Assembly: GCA_017614395.1 (NCBI GenBank) | Contig: JAGABX010000037.1 | Span: 1-57,488 of the forward strand | DNA: 57,488 bases | Source: Eubacterium sp. | Lineage (GTDB): Bacteria > Bacillota > Clostridia > Lachnospirales > Lachnospiraceae | Direction of reading: 5' to 3' | Shown here: in pieces, positions 28,279 to 36,682 of the stretch | Position numbering within the stretch: position 1 is the stretch's first letter | Layout: each line of letters opens with the position of its first letter | Notes under the pieces: model-generated | Told to the model about the DNA's origin: nothing | The model's input: the letters and a program-made list of their open reading frames with translations, nothing else | The model's database searches: none | Position numbers and translations under genes: made by a program

Positions 28279-28407
28279 ATGGATGCAGGATTGTGGATAG
28301 GCTTAGGAGTTGTGTTATTTATCGTGATCGTAGCAGTCATCGTTGTTGGGAGTGTAGTATCGTCAGTGATTGGCGGCGCAGTGAAGGATACTTTGGACGA
28401 GGATTGA
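28279..28407 (+). CDS. Small single-pass membrane protein (42 residues)
   Basis: A 42-residue protein with a single very hydrophobic helix of about 27 residues (LWIGLGVVLFIVIVAVIVVG and onward) and an acidic end, KDTLDED. It was found by its signals: a GGGAGGT site 8 bases before the ATG, a well-spaced promoter at 28171-28199, and a strong terminator from 28471. It is therefore a monocistronic gene of its own. The family was not recognised. The glycine- and valine-rich helix without a basic flank suggests a structural or regulatory membrane microprotein rather than a toxin, but that is inference. Confidence 0.75.
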   Translation: MDAGLWIGLGVVLFIVIVAVIVVGSVVSSVIGGAVKDTLDED

Positions 28408-28470
28408 TCTGAATCCTTCTGAATTTTACTCATCGCGCATCATTACCATGTAATTCCAAAGATAAACAAC

Positions 28471-28506
28471 AAACCGGACAGGGTTCATAGCCCTGTCCGG
28501 TTTTTT
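28471..28506. terminator. Strong bidirectional terminator
   Basis: A 13-bp perfect stem AAACCGGACAGGG/CCCTGTCCGGTTT with a 7-base loop and T runs in both directions. It serves the 42-residue protein gene on plus and the secreted protein gene on minus. Confidence 0.9.
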
Positions 28507-28526
28507 ATCGCATGAGTTGTGAAGTA

Positions 28527-30866
28527 TTATGCTATTACATTCTCAGCATAGCAGCCCTTACCGTTTTTCACATCGGAAGCAATCACGAAATTCTGTGTCC
28601 CGACTCCGCCACTTACCGTGCATGTGTCAATAACAAACAGGTTCAGAGCTCCCGGAGTGCTGTCATAAGCATGAGGACCTATCTTCCACGTCATGACCGT
28701 AACATTGACTGAGCTTGTGTTTCCGGTAACTCCTCTGAACGGAGTTGTCAGTTTGGTCTTCAACTCATTAGCTATCGCAGTGGCGTCCCTGCCAGTAACC
28801 GGATAGCCGCTGACACCCGTGAAATCAATATCAACAACCAGGCTGTCTCCGGTATTCAAATACTGGGTTACCAGTGATCCATAGGTTGCATAGTTCGGCA
28901 AAGCTCTGACCTGTGCATCTCCTGCGCCTGCATTGACATAATCGGTGATTTTGGTAACCGATGTGTCAATCATGGAATCAACCTTCCACCATCTCTGAGC
29001 TGTGTTCAAATGGCTGATCGTGAAATCACCGTAACTGTTGGCCTCACTCACGACCGTCCCGATGGCGCTCGCCGCTGCTATTCGCTGAACCTCTCCCTTG
29101 ATCTGGCTATCAGCGATCTTGTAGTCTGCAACACCTGATGCCGGATTGCCGCCGGAAGCCTTTTTCCTGACATGGACATACTGTCCGGTTACAATCCCGA
29201 TCTCACGTGATGAGTTGAATGAATACCAGTTCATGCTGTTCGGATAAGCGACTGTTGCATTATAGTCAACAAAATACTCATAAATAGAAGTATCCACATT
29301 GTTCAGTCTCGTGGTACCGATTGTACCGCCCACACCGAAATTGCTAACTGCAAAATCCGGAGGTGTCAGACCGACTGTAAATGATGTAGTTGCCAGAACA
29401 TAATTCAGGTTGGTGCTCAGTGTAATATAATAGGTACCGGCATTTAATCCGCTGTTGGTTACCAATTTGTAATAAGGTCTGTTGCCGTCAACCGATGCAA
29501 CCCTGTTTGAATTCATGATCGACCCTGACGAGCTTCCGCTGCGAACATAAAACTGAAAAGCGCTGTTATTCAGATCAAGTCCTGACGGAGATGTCAGGTA
29601 AAAACCTACAGTTGATGATCCAATCGGAACTGTTGAAACTGCTATCGATATTGTGGTTTTCGTAACAATGATAGGATCGATATACTGAGTGTAGGTCGTT
29701 CCGTTTCCGCGTGTAACCTGATTTGTGATCGGAGAACCGGAACGGTTATAAATGATCAAACCTACATTCATTCCTTCTTTGCTGATAACGCGATCAACAA
29801 CATAACTGTTTATGTTTACTACAGAGCTGCTATTCGCGTTTGAAATGTCTACAGTAGTATATTTATTTGTGTTTCCGTTGAAGGTTGCCGTTCCATCGTC
29901 ATTAACCATAAACGAGACAACCTGAGCTGAATTGTTTATTGAAACATCCATAGATGATCCCGCCGAGATATTCGCCGATCTAATGAGTGAATTTCCGGTG
30001 AGTACTACTGCGGTTTTAGTCTTGAGACTGTTTGTCAAAACCTCTATGATACCGCTTTTTACTTCGATAGTGTGATTGTAGGTAGAAATACCGGTTACAA
30101 ATATGCTGGCAACTGATCCCCCGTTTGCATCAACCGTTATCCTCGTTGAACTCGTTGCCGAAAGGGTTATATTATTACCGCTTGCATACTCGGTATAAAC
30201 CTGCTTTACGGCCTGAATCTCTATCGATTTAAATGTAGCATAATTGAAAACCGCTGCGTTCGGAGCATTAACGATCAGGTCAACATCCTTATAAGTTCCC
30301 GACTTAATTACCAAAGAATTTATGGCCTGACTGCCGATCGTTATTTTTTTATTTCCATTTGCGATTGCCTGGTTCAATTCCGCTTCCGAGCATACGGTAA
30401 CACCCGGCTGAGGTGTAGCAGTCGGTGTAACCGGCGCCTGCGTCGGATTCGGTGCCTGTGTCGGATTCGGTGCCTGCGTCGGAGCAGGATTTTTGGATTT
30501 CACTGTCACCTTCAGCTTTTTGTTGAAAACTTTTTTCTTGTTTTTGGCATTCAACGCCGTGATCTTAACCTTGATTGTGCACTTTCCGGCCTTTTCGCCC
30601 TCAACATTGATCATTTTTTTGTTCCAGTCGAGATCAACGTACGGATCGACCGCGTCCTCATTTGTGATGTCAACATCATCGATCGTATAGGATCCCTTGT
30701 TGACCTTGACCTTTTTAGTAGCGCCGACCTTGACGGTAATACCGCTTTCAGACAATGACGGTGCAGTAGCTGCCGTCGCCGGTATTACAGTTCCGATGGT
30801 TCCCGCTGCCATGGCAAATGACATGGCAACAGCCATAACTCGCATCCTTGCTTGTTTCTGTACCAT
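28527..30866 (-). CDS. Large secreted surface protein with Ig-like, linker and beta-helix-like regions
   Basis: A 779-residue exported protein. Residues 1-33 are a signal peptide ending PATAATA. About 38-128 is an Ig-like beta domain rich in lysine (ITVKVGATKKVKVNKG). About 129-155 is a Pro/Thr linker with three NPTQAP-type repeats. About 160-380 reads like stacked beta-helix turns (repeated short V/I/N/S strands), and two further beta-rich regions follow, the last from about 510 with no recognised family. No LPxTG, SLH or membrane anchor is visible, so it is secreted or held non-covalently. GGAGGG lies 8 bases before the start. The function is unknown; binding of a surface or polysaccharide is possible. 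Confidence 0.7.
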   Translation of the reverse strand: MVQKQARMRVMAVAMSFAMAAGTIGTVIPATAATAPSLSESGITVKVGATKKVKVNKGSYTIDDVDITNEDAVDPYVDLDWNKKMINVEGEKAGKCTIKVKITALNAKNKKKVFNKKLKVTVKSKNPAPTQAPNPTQAPNPTQAPVTPTATPQPGVTVCSEAELNQAIANGNKKITIGSQAINSLVIKSGTYKDVDLIVNAPNAAVFNYATFKSIEIQAVKQVYTEYASGNNITLSATSSTRITVDANGGSVASIFVTGISTYNHTIEVKSGIIEVLTNSLKTKTAVVLTGNSLIRSANISAGSSMDVSINNSAQVVSFMVNDDGTATFNGNTNKYTTVDISNANSSSVVNINSYVVDRVISKEGMNVGLIIYNRSGSPITNQVTRGNGTTYTQYIDPIIVTKTTISIAVSTVPIGSSTVGFYLTSPSGLDLNNSAFQFYVRSGSSSGSIMNSNRVASVDGNRPYYKLVTNSGLNAGTYYITLSTNLNYVLATTSFTVGLTPPDFAVSNFGVGGTIGTTRLNNVDTSIYEYFVDYNATVAYPNSMNWYSFNSSREIGIVTGQYVHVRKKASGGNPASGVADYKIADSQIKGEVQRIAAASAIGTVVSEANSYGDFTISHLNTAQRWWKVDSMIDTSVTKITDYVNAGAGDAQVRALPNYATYGSLVTQYLNTGDSLVVDIDFTGVSGYPVTGRDATAIANELKTKLTTPFRGVTGNTSSVNVTVMTWKIGPHAYDSTPGALNLFVIDTCTVSGGVGTQNFVIASDVKNGKGCYAENVIA
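30433..30486. repeat. Three 18-base tandem repeats coding for a Pro/Thr linker
   Basis: Three near-identical 18-base units (GGTGCCTGTGTCGGATTC type on plus) encode the NPTQAP repeats of the secreted protein. Copy number is likely to vary between strains. Confidence 0.8.
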
Positions 30867-30911
30867 TTCTTTCCCTCCGTTTCTTTAATGAAATATTTGT
30901 GTGAAATTGAT

Positions 30912-30950
30912 CTATGAAATAAGGGAACGCAGATTCAACCCGCATTCCCT
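30912..30950 (-). terminator. Possible weak terminator after apt
   Basis: AGGGAACGC (30922-30930) pairs with GCATTCCCT (30942-30950) with one G-U. The minus-strand tail TTATTTCATAGA is only moderately T-rich. Confidence 0.4.
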
Positions 30951-30957
30951 CATATCA

Positions 30958-31482
30958 TCATGCACCGGGATATGTGATCACTGCATCCACATCATACCCC
31001 TTTAACTTTTCACGACCATTCAGACCGGCCAATTCAATTAAAAACACCGTTTTCACAACCTCTCCGCCGAGCTTCTCAACAAGGTCGATCGACGCGCGGA
31101 TAGTCCCGCCCGTAGCAATGAGATCGTCAACAAGAACAACCTTCTGACCGGGCTTGATCGCATCCACATGCATTTCAACAGTAGCCTTGCCGTATTCCAG
31201 CTCATACTCCTGCTCTATGGTCTCACACGGGAGTTTACCCTTTTTTCGAACCAGCACAAATGATTTGCCGAGAGCATATGCTATCGGAGCTCCGAAAATG
31301 AACCCCCTCGACTCCGCTCCGACGACAACATCAAAATCAACGCCCTCCAGCTTTTTCAAAAACTCATCAATAGCGAGTTTGAATCCGTCGGCATCCGCCA
31401 GAACAGTTGTTATATCTCGAAAAATGATACCCGGCTCAGGAAAATCGGGAATACTGCGAATATAATCCTCAAGCTTTTTCAC
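30958..31482 (-). CDS. apt: Adenine phosphoribosyltransferase
   Basis: Salvages adenine to AMP with PRPP. The 174-residue protein has the type I PRTase PRPP loop VVLVDDLIATGGTIRA, the family N-terminus IRSIPDFPEPGIIFRDIT and the AESRGFIFGAPIA region. The start is GTG at 31482 with GGGAG 8 bases upstream. It begins 13 bases after the stop of the sugar isomerase gene, so it appears to be co-transcribed with a pentose gene, an uncommon pairing. In Firmicutes apt is more often next to relA or recJ. Confidence 0.93.
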   Translation of the reverse strand: MKKLEDYIRSIPDFPEPGIIFRDITTVLADADGFKLAIDEFLKKLEGVDFDVVVGAESRGFIFGAPIAYALGKSFVLVRKKGKLPCETIEQEYELEYGKATVEMHVDAIKPGQKVVLVDDLIATGGTIRASIDLVEKLGGEVVKTVFLIELAGLNGREKLKGYDVDAVITYPGA

Positions 31483-31495
31483 GGTCTGACTCCCT

Positions 31496-32986
31496 TCATG
31501 AAAAAGGATTCTCGCCCGGATACGGCAATGATTTCGGATGATTATAATCCAAATCCTCTACCGGCACTCCGGCATACTTGAATACCTCGAATAACAATTT
31601 CCCATAGTGACCAAACGCAACAGCGCCGTGATGCGGGAAATTCTTGCCTACTAATACATGGCGATAGAAACGTCCCATCTCCGGAATGGCGAATACACCG
31701 ATTCCACCGAACGAACGCGTTGCCACCGGCAGAACCTCACCCTCAGCAACATAAGCGCGGAGTTTCCCGTCAGATGTGCTCTGGAGACGATAGAAAGTGA
31801 TATCACCGGGAGCAATATCGCCCTCGAGAGTTCCGTTTGTAACCTCGATCGGCAGAGCTCTCGCCATGATCTTCTGATATTTCATCTCGCAGGACGCCAT
31901 TTTTTTGGAGCATGTGTTGCCGCAATGGAATCCCATAAATGTATCGGAGAACTGATAATCAAATTTACCCTTGATCGACTCCTCATACATATCCTTCGGA
32001 ACTGAGTTGTTGATGTCGAGAAGTGTAACGATATCATCACTGACACATGTTCCGACAAACTCTGACAGAGCGCCGTAAATATCAACCTCGCAGCTAACCG
32101 GGATACCGCGACCTGTCAGGCGTGAATTAACATAGCACGGAACAAATCCAAACTGTGTCTGGAATGCCGGCCAGCATTTGCCCGCAATTGTAACGTATTT
32201 TCTGTATCCTCTGTGATCCTCGATCCAGTCAAGAAGTGTCAGCTCATACTGCGCGAGTTTATTCAGGATTTCAGGCTTTTTGTTGCCAGCGCCGAGTTCA
32301 GCCTCCATGTCTGCAACTACTTCCGCTATACGGCTGTCATTCTCATGCTTGTTGAATGACTCAAACAGATCGAGTTCGGAGTTCTCCTCGATCTCAACTC
32401 CGAGATTGTACAACTGGGCGATCGGAGCATTGCATGCGAGGAAGTTCTGCGGACGGGGACCGAATGAAATGATCTTGAGATCCTTTAATCCCAAAAGCCC
32501 TCTCGCAATAGGAATGAACGTGTGTATCTCGTCTGCCAGATCACCGGCATCCCCGACCGGATTCTCCGGAATATACGCATTTACATTACGCAGGCGAAGA
32601 TTATAGCTGGCGTTCAGCAGACCGCAGTATGCATCACCACGTCCGTCAAGCAAAGACTCCTGTGTCTCCTCAGCAGCCGCCACAAACATTTTGGGGCCGT
32701 CAAAATGCTTTGCCAGAAGAGTTTCGGAAATCTCCGGTCCGAAATTCCCTAAATAGACACACAACGCATTACATCCGGCCTTTTTGATATCCTCAAGCGC
32801 CTGTACCATATGGATTTCGCTCTCCACAATACAGATCGGACATTCATAGATGTCAGCCGCATCATACTTCGATGTGTACGCCTCCACCAGCTTTTTCCTG
32901 CGGTCCACCGACAGCGGCTCCGGGAAACAGTCACGGCTGACTGCCACGATTCCGAGTTTCACCTGTGGAATGTTTGTCATGTTCAT
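31496..32986 (-). CDS. L-fucose/L-arabinose isomerase family protein
   Basis: A 496-residue aldose-ketose isomerase homologue of the L-fucose/L-arabinose isomerase superfamily, Mn-dependent cytoplasmic enzymes. It opens with KLGIVAVSRDCFPEPLS and has a central Rossmann-like half (FVAAAEETQESLLDGRGDAYCG) and a C-terminal half with VDIYGALSEFVGTCV and DTFMGFHCGNTC. The sugar is not clear. Next to a xylulokinase and a beta-xylosidase, a role on D-xylose, L-arabinose or D-arabinose is plausible; no xylA-type isomerase is in the window. AAAGGAGGG lies 8 bases before the ATG. It lies 133 bases after the xylulokinase gene and is followed by apt. Confidence 0.82.
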   Translation of the reverse strand: MNMTNIPQVKLGIVAVSRDCFPEPLSVDRRKKLVEAYTSKYDAADIYECPICIVESEIHMVQALEDIKKAGCNALCVYLGNFGPEISETLLAKHFDGPKMFVAAAEETQESLLDGRGDAYCGLLNASYNLRLRNVNAYIPENPVGDAGDLADEIHTFIPIARGLLGLKDLKIISFGPRPQNFLACNAPIAQLYNLGVEIEENSELDLFESFNKHENDSRIAEVVADMEAELGAGNKKPEILNKLAQYELTLLDWIEDHRGYRKYVTIAGKCWPAFQTQFGFVPCYVNSRLTGRGIPVSCEVDIYGALSEFVGTCVSDDIVTLLDINNSVPKDMYEESIKGKFDYQFSDTFMGFHCGNTCSKKMASCEMKYQKIMARALPIEVTNGTLEGDIAPGDITFYRLQSTSDGKLRAYVAEGEVLPVATRSFGGIGVFAIPEMGRFYRHVLVGKNFPHHGAVAFGHYGKLLFEVFKYAGVPVEDLDYNHPKSLPYPGENPFS

Positions 32987-33119
32987 TTTCTAAACCCTCC
33001 TTTAAATAATATTTTGTTGTTGTGAAAAAAAAGTGTCATTTTATGTTAAAAAATATGTCAGTTCGTTTATGGATTATCACAGCCTGTCATTTAACGGAAT
33101 TTGTATTTATGCCCAGAAT

Positions 33120-34586
33120 TTATCCCCGATGGTAAAAATCAGACAGTGCCGGATACAACTCACGGAAAGCCTGATAGCGCTCCTCGTATTTCCCGACGAT
33201 TTCCGGTTCCGGCTCCTGCGTCTCACGCACCTTCACTATCGCGTCCGCTGCCTCGCGAACCGATGAATATGCTCCACAGGCAACCATGGCAAGCATCGCT
33301 CCACCCATACCCGGGCCCTCCTCACAAACGGGAACATCGATCGGAATGTTCAATATGTCAGCAATCATCCTTCTCCACAACGGGCTTTTGGCGCCGCCGC
33401 CGCAGATCATCGAACGATCAATGGAAACTCCCGCTCCCCGGGCCGCTTCATACATATCCCGTACTGCAAAAGCGACACCCTCTAACATCGCCTGAGTCAT
33501 ATCCGCCCGGGTCGTGTCCATTGACATGCCTATGAACGCGCCTCTCGCCAAAGGATCGTTCCATGGACTCCTCTCTCCCATGAGATACGGTAAAAAGTAA
33601 ACATGGTTCTCACCGAGTTTTGAGATAGCCTGTTGCTCTGCCGCATAATCCTTTACGCCTATGATCTCATCCATCCACCATTTGTTGCAGGAAGCTGCTG
33701 AAAGCATACATCCCATCAGGTGGAAATTGCCGTCCGCATGAGCAAAAGCATGGAGTGCATTATCATCATCCACACAGAAATTGTCAGAGGTAATGAATAT
33801 CGTTCCACTGGTACCCAATGAAATATTGCAGCGCCCGGCTCCGACCACACCGGTACCTACGGCTGCTGCCGCATTATCGCCTGCGCCCGCTGCCAGAACA
33901 ACCGACTCGGGCAGACCTAATTCTGCAGCTATCGCCGGTTTCAACGTCCCCACTTTATCAAAGCTGTCATGCAACTCGGCTAATTGTCCTTCATTTATTC
34001 CGCAGATGTCCAGCATCTCACGGGACCATTTTTTATGCTCAACATCGAGTGTCAACATACCGGACGCATCGGAGTAATCCGTGCAGAAACTCCCCGACAG
34101 GCGATAGATCAGATAATCCTTAGGCAGCATAATCTTCCGGATTTTATCAAATTTATCCGGTTCGTTTTTCTTCATCCACAGAATCTTCGGTGCAGTAAAG
34201 CCTGCAAAGGCGATATTCCCTGTATATGATGAAATCCGGTCCCTGCCGATCGTTTCATTGAGATATGCAACCTCATCCATCGTGCGTCCGTCATTCCACA
34301 GGATAGCCGGACGGATAACATTATCATTCTCATCCAAAACAACCAGACCATGCATCTGTCCGCCCGCACCGATGCCCGCAACCTGCGACGCATCCACTCC
34401 CTGAATGAGTTCCTTCAGACCATCCATCGTCTGTGTGAACCAGTCCTCCGGATTCTGCTCGCTCCAGCCAGGTTGCGGAAACGCCAGTGGATACTCTCTG
34501 GAAACAACTATTTTTATCTCGCCGGTTTCCTCCATAAGGAGCAGTTTTACCGCCGATGTACCCAAATCCACGCCAATATAATACAT
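33120..34586 (-). CDS. xylB: Xylulokinase
   Basis: Phosphorylates D-xylulose to xylulose 5-phosphate, feeding the pentose phosphate or phosphoketolase pathway. The 488-residue FGGY kinase begins with the ATP-phosphate motif YIGVDLGTSAVKLLLMEE and contains GQMHGLVVLDE (substrate loop), GTGVVGAGRCNISLGTSGT and ICGGGAKSPLWRRMIADI, all typical of XylB. GAGGGGGT precedes the ATG. It lies 133 bases downstream of the ABC transporter genes, with its own possible -10 (TATACT, complement of 34650-34655) and a 13-bp inverted repeat at the predicted start of transcription. Confidence 0.93.
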   Translation of the reverse strand: MYYIGVDLGTSAVKLLLMEETGEIKIVVSREYPLAFPQPGWSEQNPEDWFTQTMDGLKELIQGVDASQVAGIGAGGQMHGLVVLDENDNVIRPAILWNDGRTMDEVAYLNETIGRDRISSYTGNIAFAGFTAPKILWMKKNEPDKFDKIRKIMLPKDYLIYRLSGSFCTDYSDASGMLTLDVEHKKWSREMLDICGINEGQLAELHDSFDKVGTLKPAIAAELGLPESVVLAAGAGDNAAAAVGTGVVGAGRCNISLGTSGTIFITSDNFCVDDDNALHAFAHADGNFHLMGCMLSAASCNKWWMDEIIGVKDYAAEQQAISKLGENHVYFLPYLMGERSPWNDPLARGAFIGMSMDTTRADMTQAMLEGVAFAVRDMYEAARGAGVSIDRSMICGGGAKSPLWRRMIADILNIPIDVPVCEEGPGMGGAMLAMVACGAYSSVREAADAIVKVRETQEPEPEIVGKYEERYQAFRELYPALSDFYHRG

Positions 34587-34607
34587 ATGACTACCCCCTC
34601 ATTATGA

Positions 34608-34636
34608 TAACGACTCATCCAACGGATGAGTCGTTA
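34608..34636. promoter_or_regulatory. Perfect inverted repeat upstream of xylB (possible operator)
   Basis: The arms TAACGACTCATCC (34608-34620) and GGATGAGTCGTTA (34624-34636) form a perfect 13-bp palindrome with a 3-base centre. It begins 13 bases downstream of a TATACT -10 on the minus strand (34650-34655; the -35 is weak). It has no T run after it on minus, so it is not a terminator. An operator or a 5'-leader hairpin is likely. Confidence 0.6.
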
Positions 34637-34719
34637 AATGACAAATATCAGTATAACACAGTAACTGTTTTTTTTCTACCCCTTTTTAGACTTTTTTATA
34701 ACTTTTTTCGATAAGCGGT

Positions 34720-35679
34720 TTATCCCTTCACAGCTCCTGCCATCATTCCTTTAACGAGCTTGTCCTGCATAATGATGAACAGGATTATCATGGGCAGAAC
34801 CGACAGTGTCAGACATGCCATGATCATTGCAGTGTTTGACGCGTACTGTCCCTGGTAATTCCAAATCGCCAACGGCAATGTACGATTCTCATTAGACTGT
34901 GTCAGAGTGAATGCGAATATGAATTCATTCCAAATGTTAACACCATTGTAGATCGCCAGTGTTGACAGTCCCGGTGTCGAGAGTGGAAGTATTACCTTGA
35001 AAAATCTTTTGTAACGGCTGCAACCGTCAATATCTGCCGCCTCCTCCAAATCTCGGGGAATTCCCTCCATAAAACCTACCAGGATGAATATCGAGATCGG
35101 CAGGGCAAATGCCACAGACGTCGGTATCAGCGCCCAAATGGTATCATACAACCCCATCCCGATAGTCATCTGGAAAATCGGGATCATCGTGACGTGGATC
35201 GGTACCGACATCGCTGCAACGATCAGCAGATAGATCGGTTTGCGCAGTTTAAACCTGAACCTCGACAGCGGATATGCCGCGCATGCCGAAACAAACAACA
35301 ATATTATCAGTGATAATACAAGGACGATAACAGAGTTTTTGAAATACATCCAATAGTTTGCATCAGTTACGACATCCACATAGTTCTGGGTAAAAATCTT
35401 CTCAGGCAGATGGAACGCGCCGTACATGATCGTTTCCAGTTTCTGTTTGAAACCTGTCAGAACCATAAAAAGGAACGGTACCAAAGCAACCAGCAACCAT
35501 AGTATCGCCAAAATCATTACGAACACCCAGCTGGTTCTTTTTTTACGTCTCGCCTTGGCGTAGACTTTTTCCAGATCAGGTGCCGGTCCGCGTGATTCTC
35601 TGATTTCTTTGATTATTTCCTTTAAATCCTGATCCTGGGCGGGGGAGTCATTCTTTATTTCCTTTTTTTCATCTGCCAT
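34720..35679 (-). CDS. Sugar ABC transporter permease, MalG type
   Basis: The second inner-membrane subunit of a CUT1 (oligosaccharide) ABC importer. The 319-residue protein has an unusually long charged cytoplasmic lead of about 48 residues, then six membrane helices. The EAA loop that contacts the ATPase reads EEAADIDGCSRYKRFFKVILPLS. It starts 3 bases after the stop of the MalF-type gene, with GGGGGG at the junction. No ATPase gene is in the locus, so a shared MsmK-type ATPase elsewhere probably powers it. Context suggests xylo-oligosaccharides as cargo. Confidence 0.92.
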   Translation of the reverse strand: MADEKKEIKNDSPAQDQDLKEIIKEIRESRGPAPDLEKVYAKARRKKRTSWVFVMILAILWLLVALVPFLFMVLTGFKQKLETIMYGAFHLPEKIFTQNYVDVVTDANYWMYFKNSVIVLVLSLIILLFVSACAAYPLSRFRFKLRKPIYLLIVAAMSVPIHVTMIPIFQMTIGMGLYDTIWALIPTSVAFALPISIFILVGFMEGIPRDLEEAADIDGCSRYKRFFKVILPLSTPGLSTLAIYNGVNIWNEFIFAFTLTQSNENRTLPLAIWNYQGQYASNTAMIMACLTLSVLPMIILFIIMQDKLVKGMMAGAVKG

Positions 35680-35682
35680 AAA

Positions 35683-36582
35683 TCAGTCACCCCCCTTCCT
35701 GTTCAGCAATTGCATTACCACGGCAGCAAACACTGTGATAAGTATGAACATGCCTCCGGCAATGGCTGAACCGTATCCCATGTTGAACGTGACGAATGAA
35801 TTTTTGTACATGTATGTCGCCATCAATTCCGTAGAGGTTCCGGGACCTCCGCCGGTCATAACATATATCAGGTCGAAATATTTGAGTGAGCCGATGAGCG
35901 AGAGAATAACCGCACTCTTGATTGTCGGCTTCAGCAAAGGCAGGGCAATCTTTCGTATGTACTGGGAATGTGTCGCACCGTCAACCACCGCTGCCTCATA
36001 AACATCGGTCGAGATACTGGAATAGCCTGCCATATAGTAGACCATGTAAAACGGTATAAACTGCCAGCATATAACTGCTATGACCGCAAAAAGCGCCGTT
36101 CCCTGATCACCGAGAAGATCTATTTTCCCTCCGCCGAACAATTCGGAAATGGAAGACACCAATCCGCCGTTTGTCGCTAATGCGTACCTGAACAAATATC
36201 CGACCGCAACGGAACTCATCAGCATCGGCAGGAACCATACCATTTTGAAAAAGTTGAACTTTTTCCCACCTGCATCCAAAAATGTCGCAAGCAGAATTCC
36301 TATCGGCATCTGGATGACCAGTGATAAAACCATGATCAGGATATTGTTTTTGAACGCGCCCCAGAAATTACTGTCCTTTATCAGTTCGACCCAGTTATCA
36401 AGCCCGATAAAACTTTTATCGGCTGATATTCCGTTCCACTGAAAAAGACTGTTTATAAACGTGGCGATGATCGGATATAACAGATAGGCTGCTAAAAAGA
36501 TCAATGCAGGCAACAGAAAAACAGTCTCGCATATCACCATAGAGCGTCGTCTCTTTGACAGCACTTTGCTTTTCTTCTCCAT
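35683..36582 (-). CDS. Sugar ABC transporter permease, MalF type
   Basis: The first inner-membrane subunit of the CUT1 importer. It has 299 residues with six helices and the EAA loop YEAAVVDGATHSQYIRKIALPLL. The ATG at 36582 is chosen because GGAG and GAGAGGG lie upstream at workable spacing; in-frame starts up to 36615 do not fit. It follows the binding-protein gene by 100 bases, including a hairpin at 36604-36636 that probably lowers permease expression relative to the binding protein. Confidence 0.9.
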   Translation of the reverse strand: MEKKSKVLSKRRRSMVICETVFLLPALIFLAAYLLYPIIATFINSLFQWNGISADKSFIGLDNWVELIKDSNFWGAFKNNILIMVLSLVIQMPIGILLATFLDAGGKKFNFFKMVWFLPMLMSSVAVGYLFRYALATNGGLVSSISELFGGGKIDLLGDQGTALFAVIAVICWQFIPFYMVYYMAGYSSISTDVYEAAVVDGATHSQYIRKIALPLLKPTIKSAVILSLIGSLKYFDLIYVMTGGGPGTSTELMATYMYKNSFVTFNMGYGSAIAGGMFILITVFAAVVMQLLNRKGGD

Positions 36583-36603
36583 ATGCTCCATCCCTCTCAC
36601 TCT

Positions 36604-36636
36604 CAAAAAGCGCATGCAGGGTATCCTGCCTGCGCT
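36604..36636 (-). terminator. Hairpin between binding protein and permease genes (attenuating)
   Basis: AGCGCATGCAGG (36609-36620) pairs with CCTGCCTGCGCT (36625-36636) with one mismatch, and a short T run follows on the minus strand. Such partial terminators or 3'-end stabilisers are common after binding-protein genes. Confidence 0.6.
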
Positions 36637-36682
36637 CCTTGAGTCATACAGAAAGTTATTTCATTTAATTAATTACTTAATA

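Noticed and set aside
30433-30486. Short regular repeats as a possible CRISPR array
   Set aside because: They are contiguous 18-base units in frame inside a Pro/Thr linker, without spacers, and no cas genes are near.
33000-33119. Promoter or riboswitch in the AT-rich gap before the isomerase gene
   Set aside because: No pair of -35 and -10 elements with good spacing and no known riboswitch core was found.
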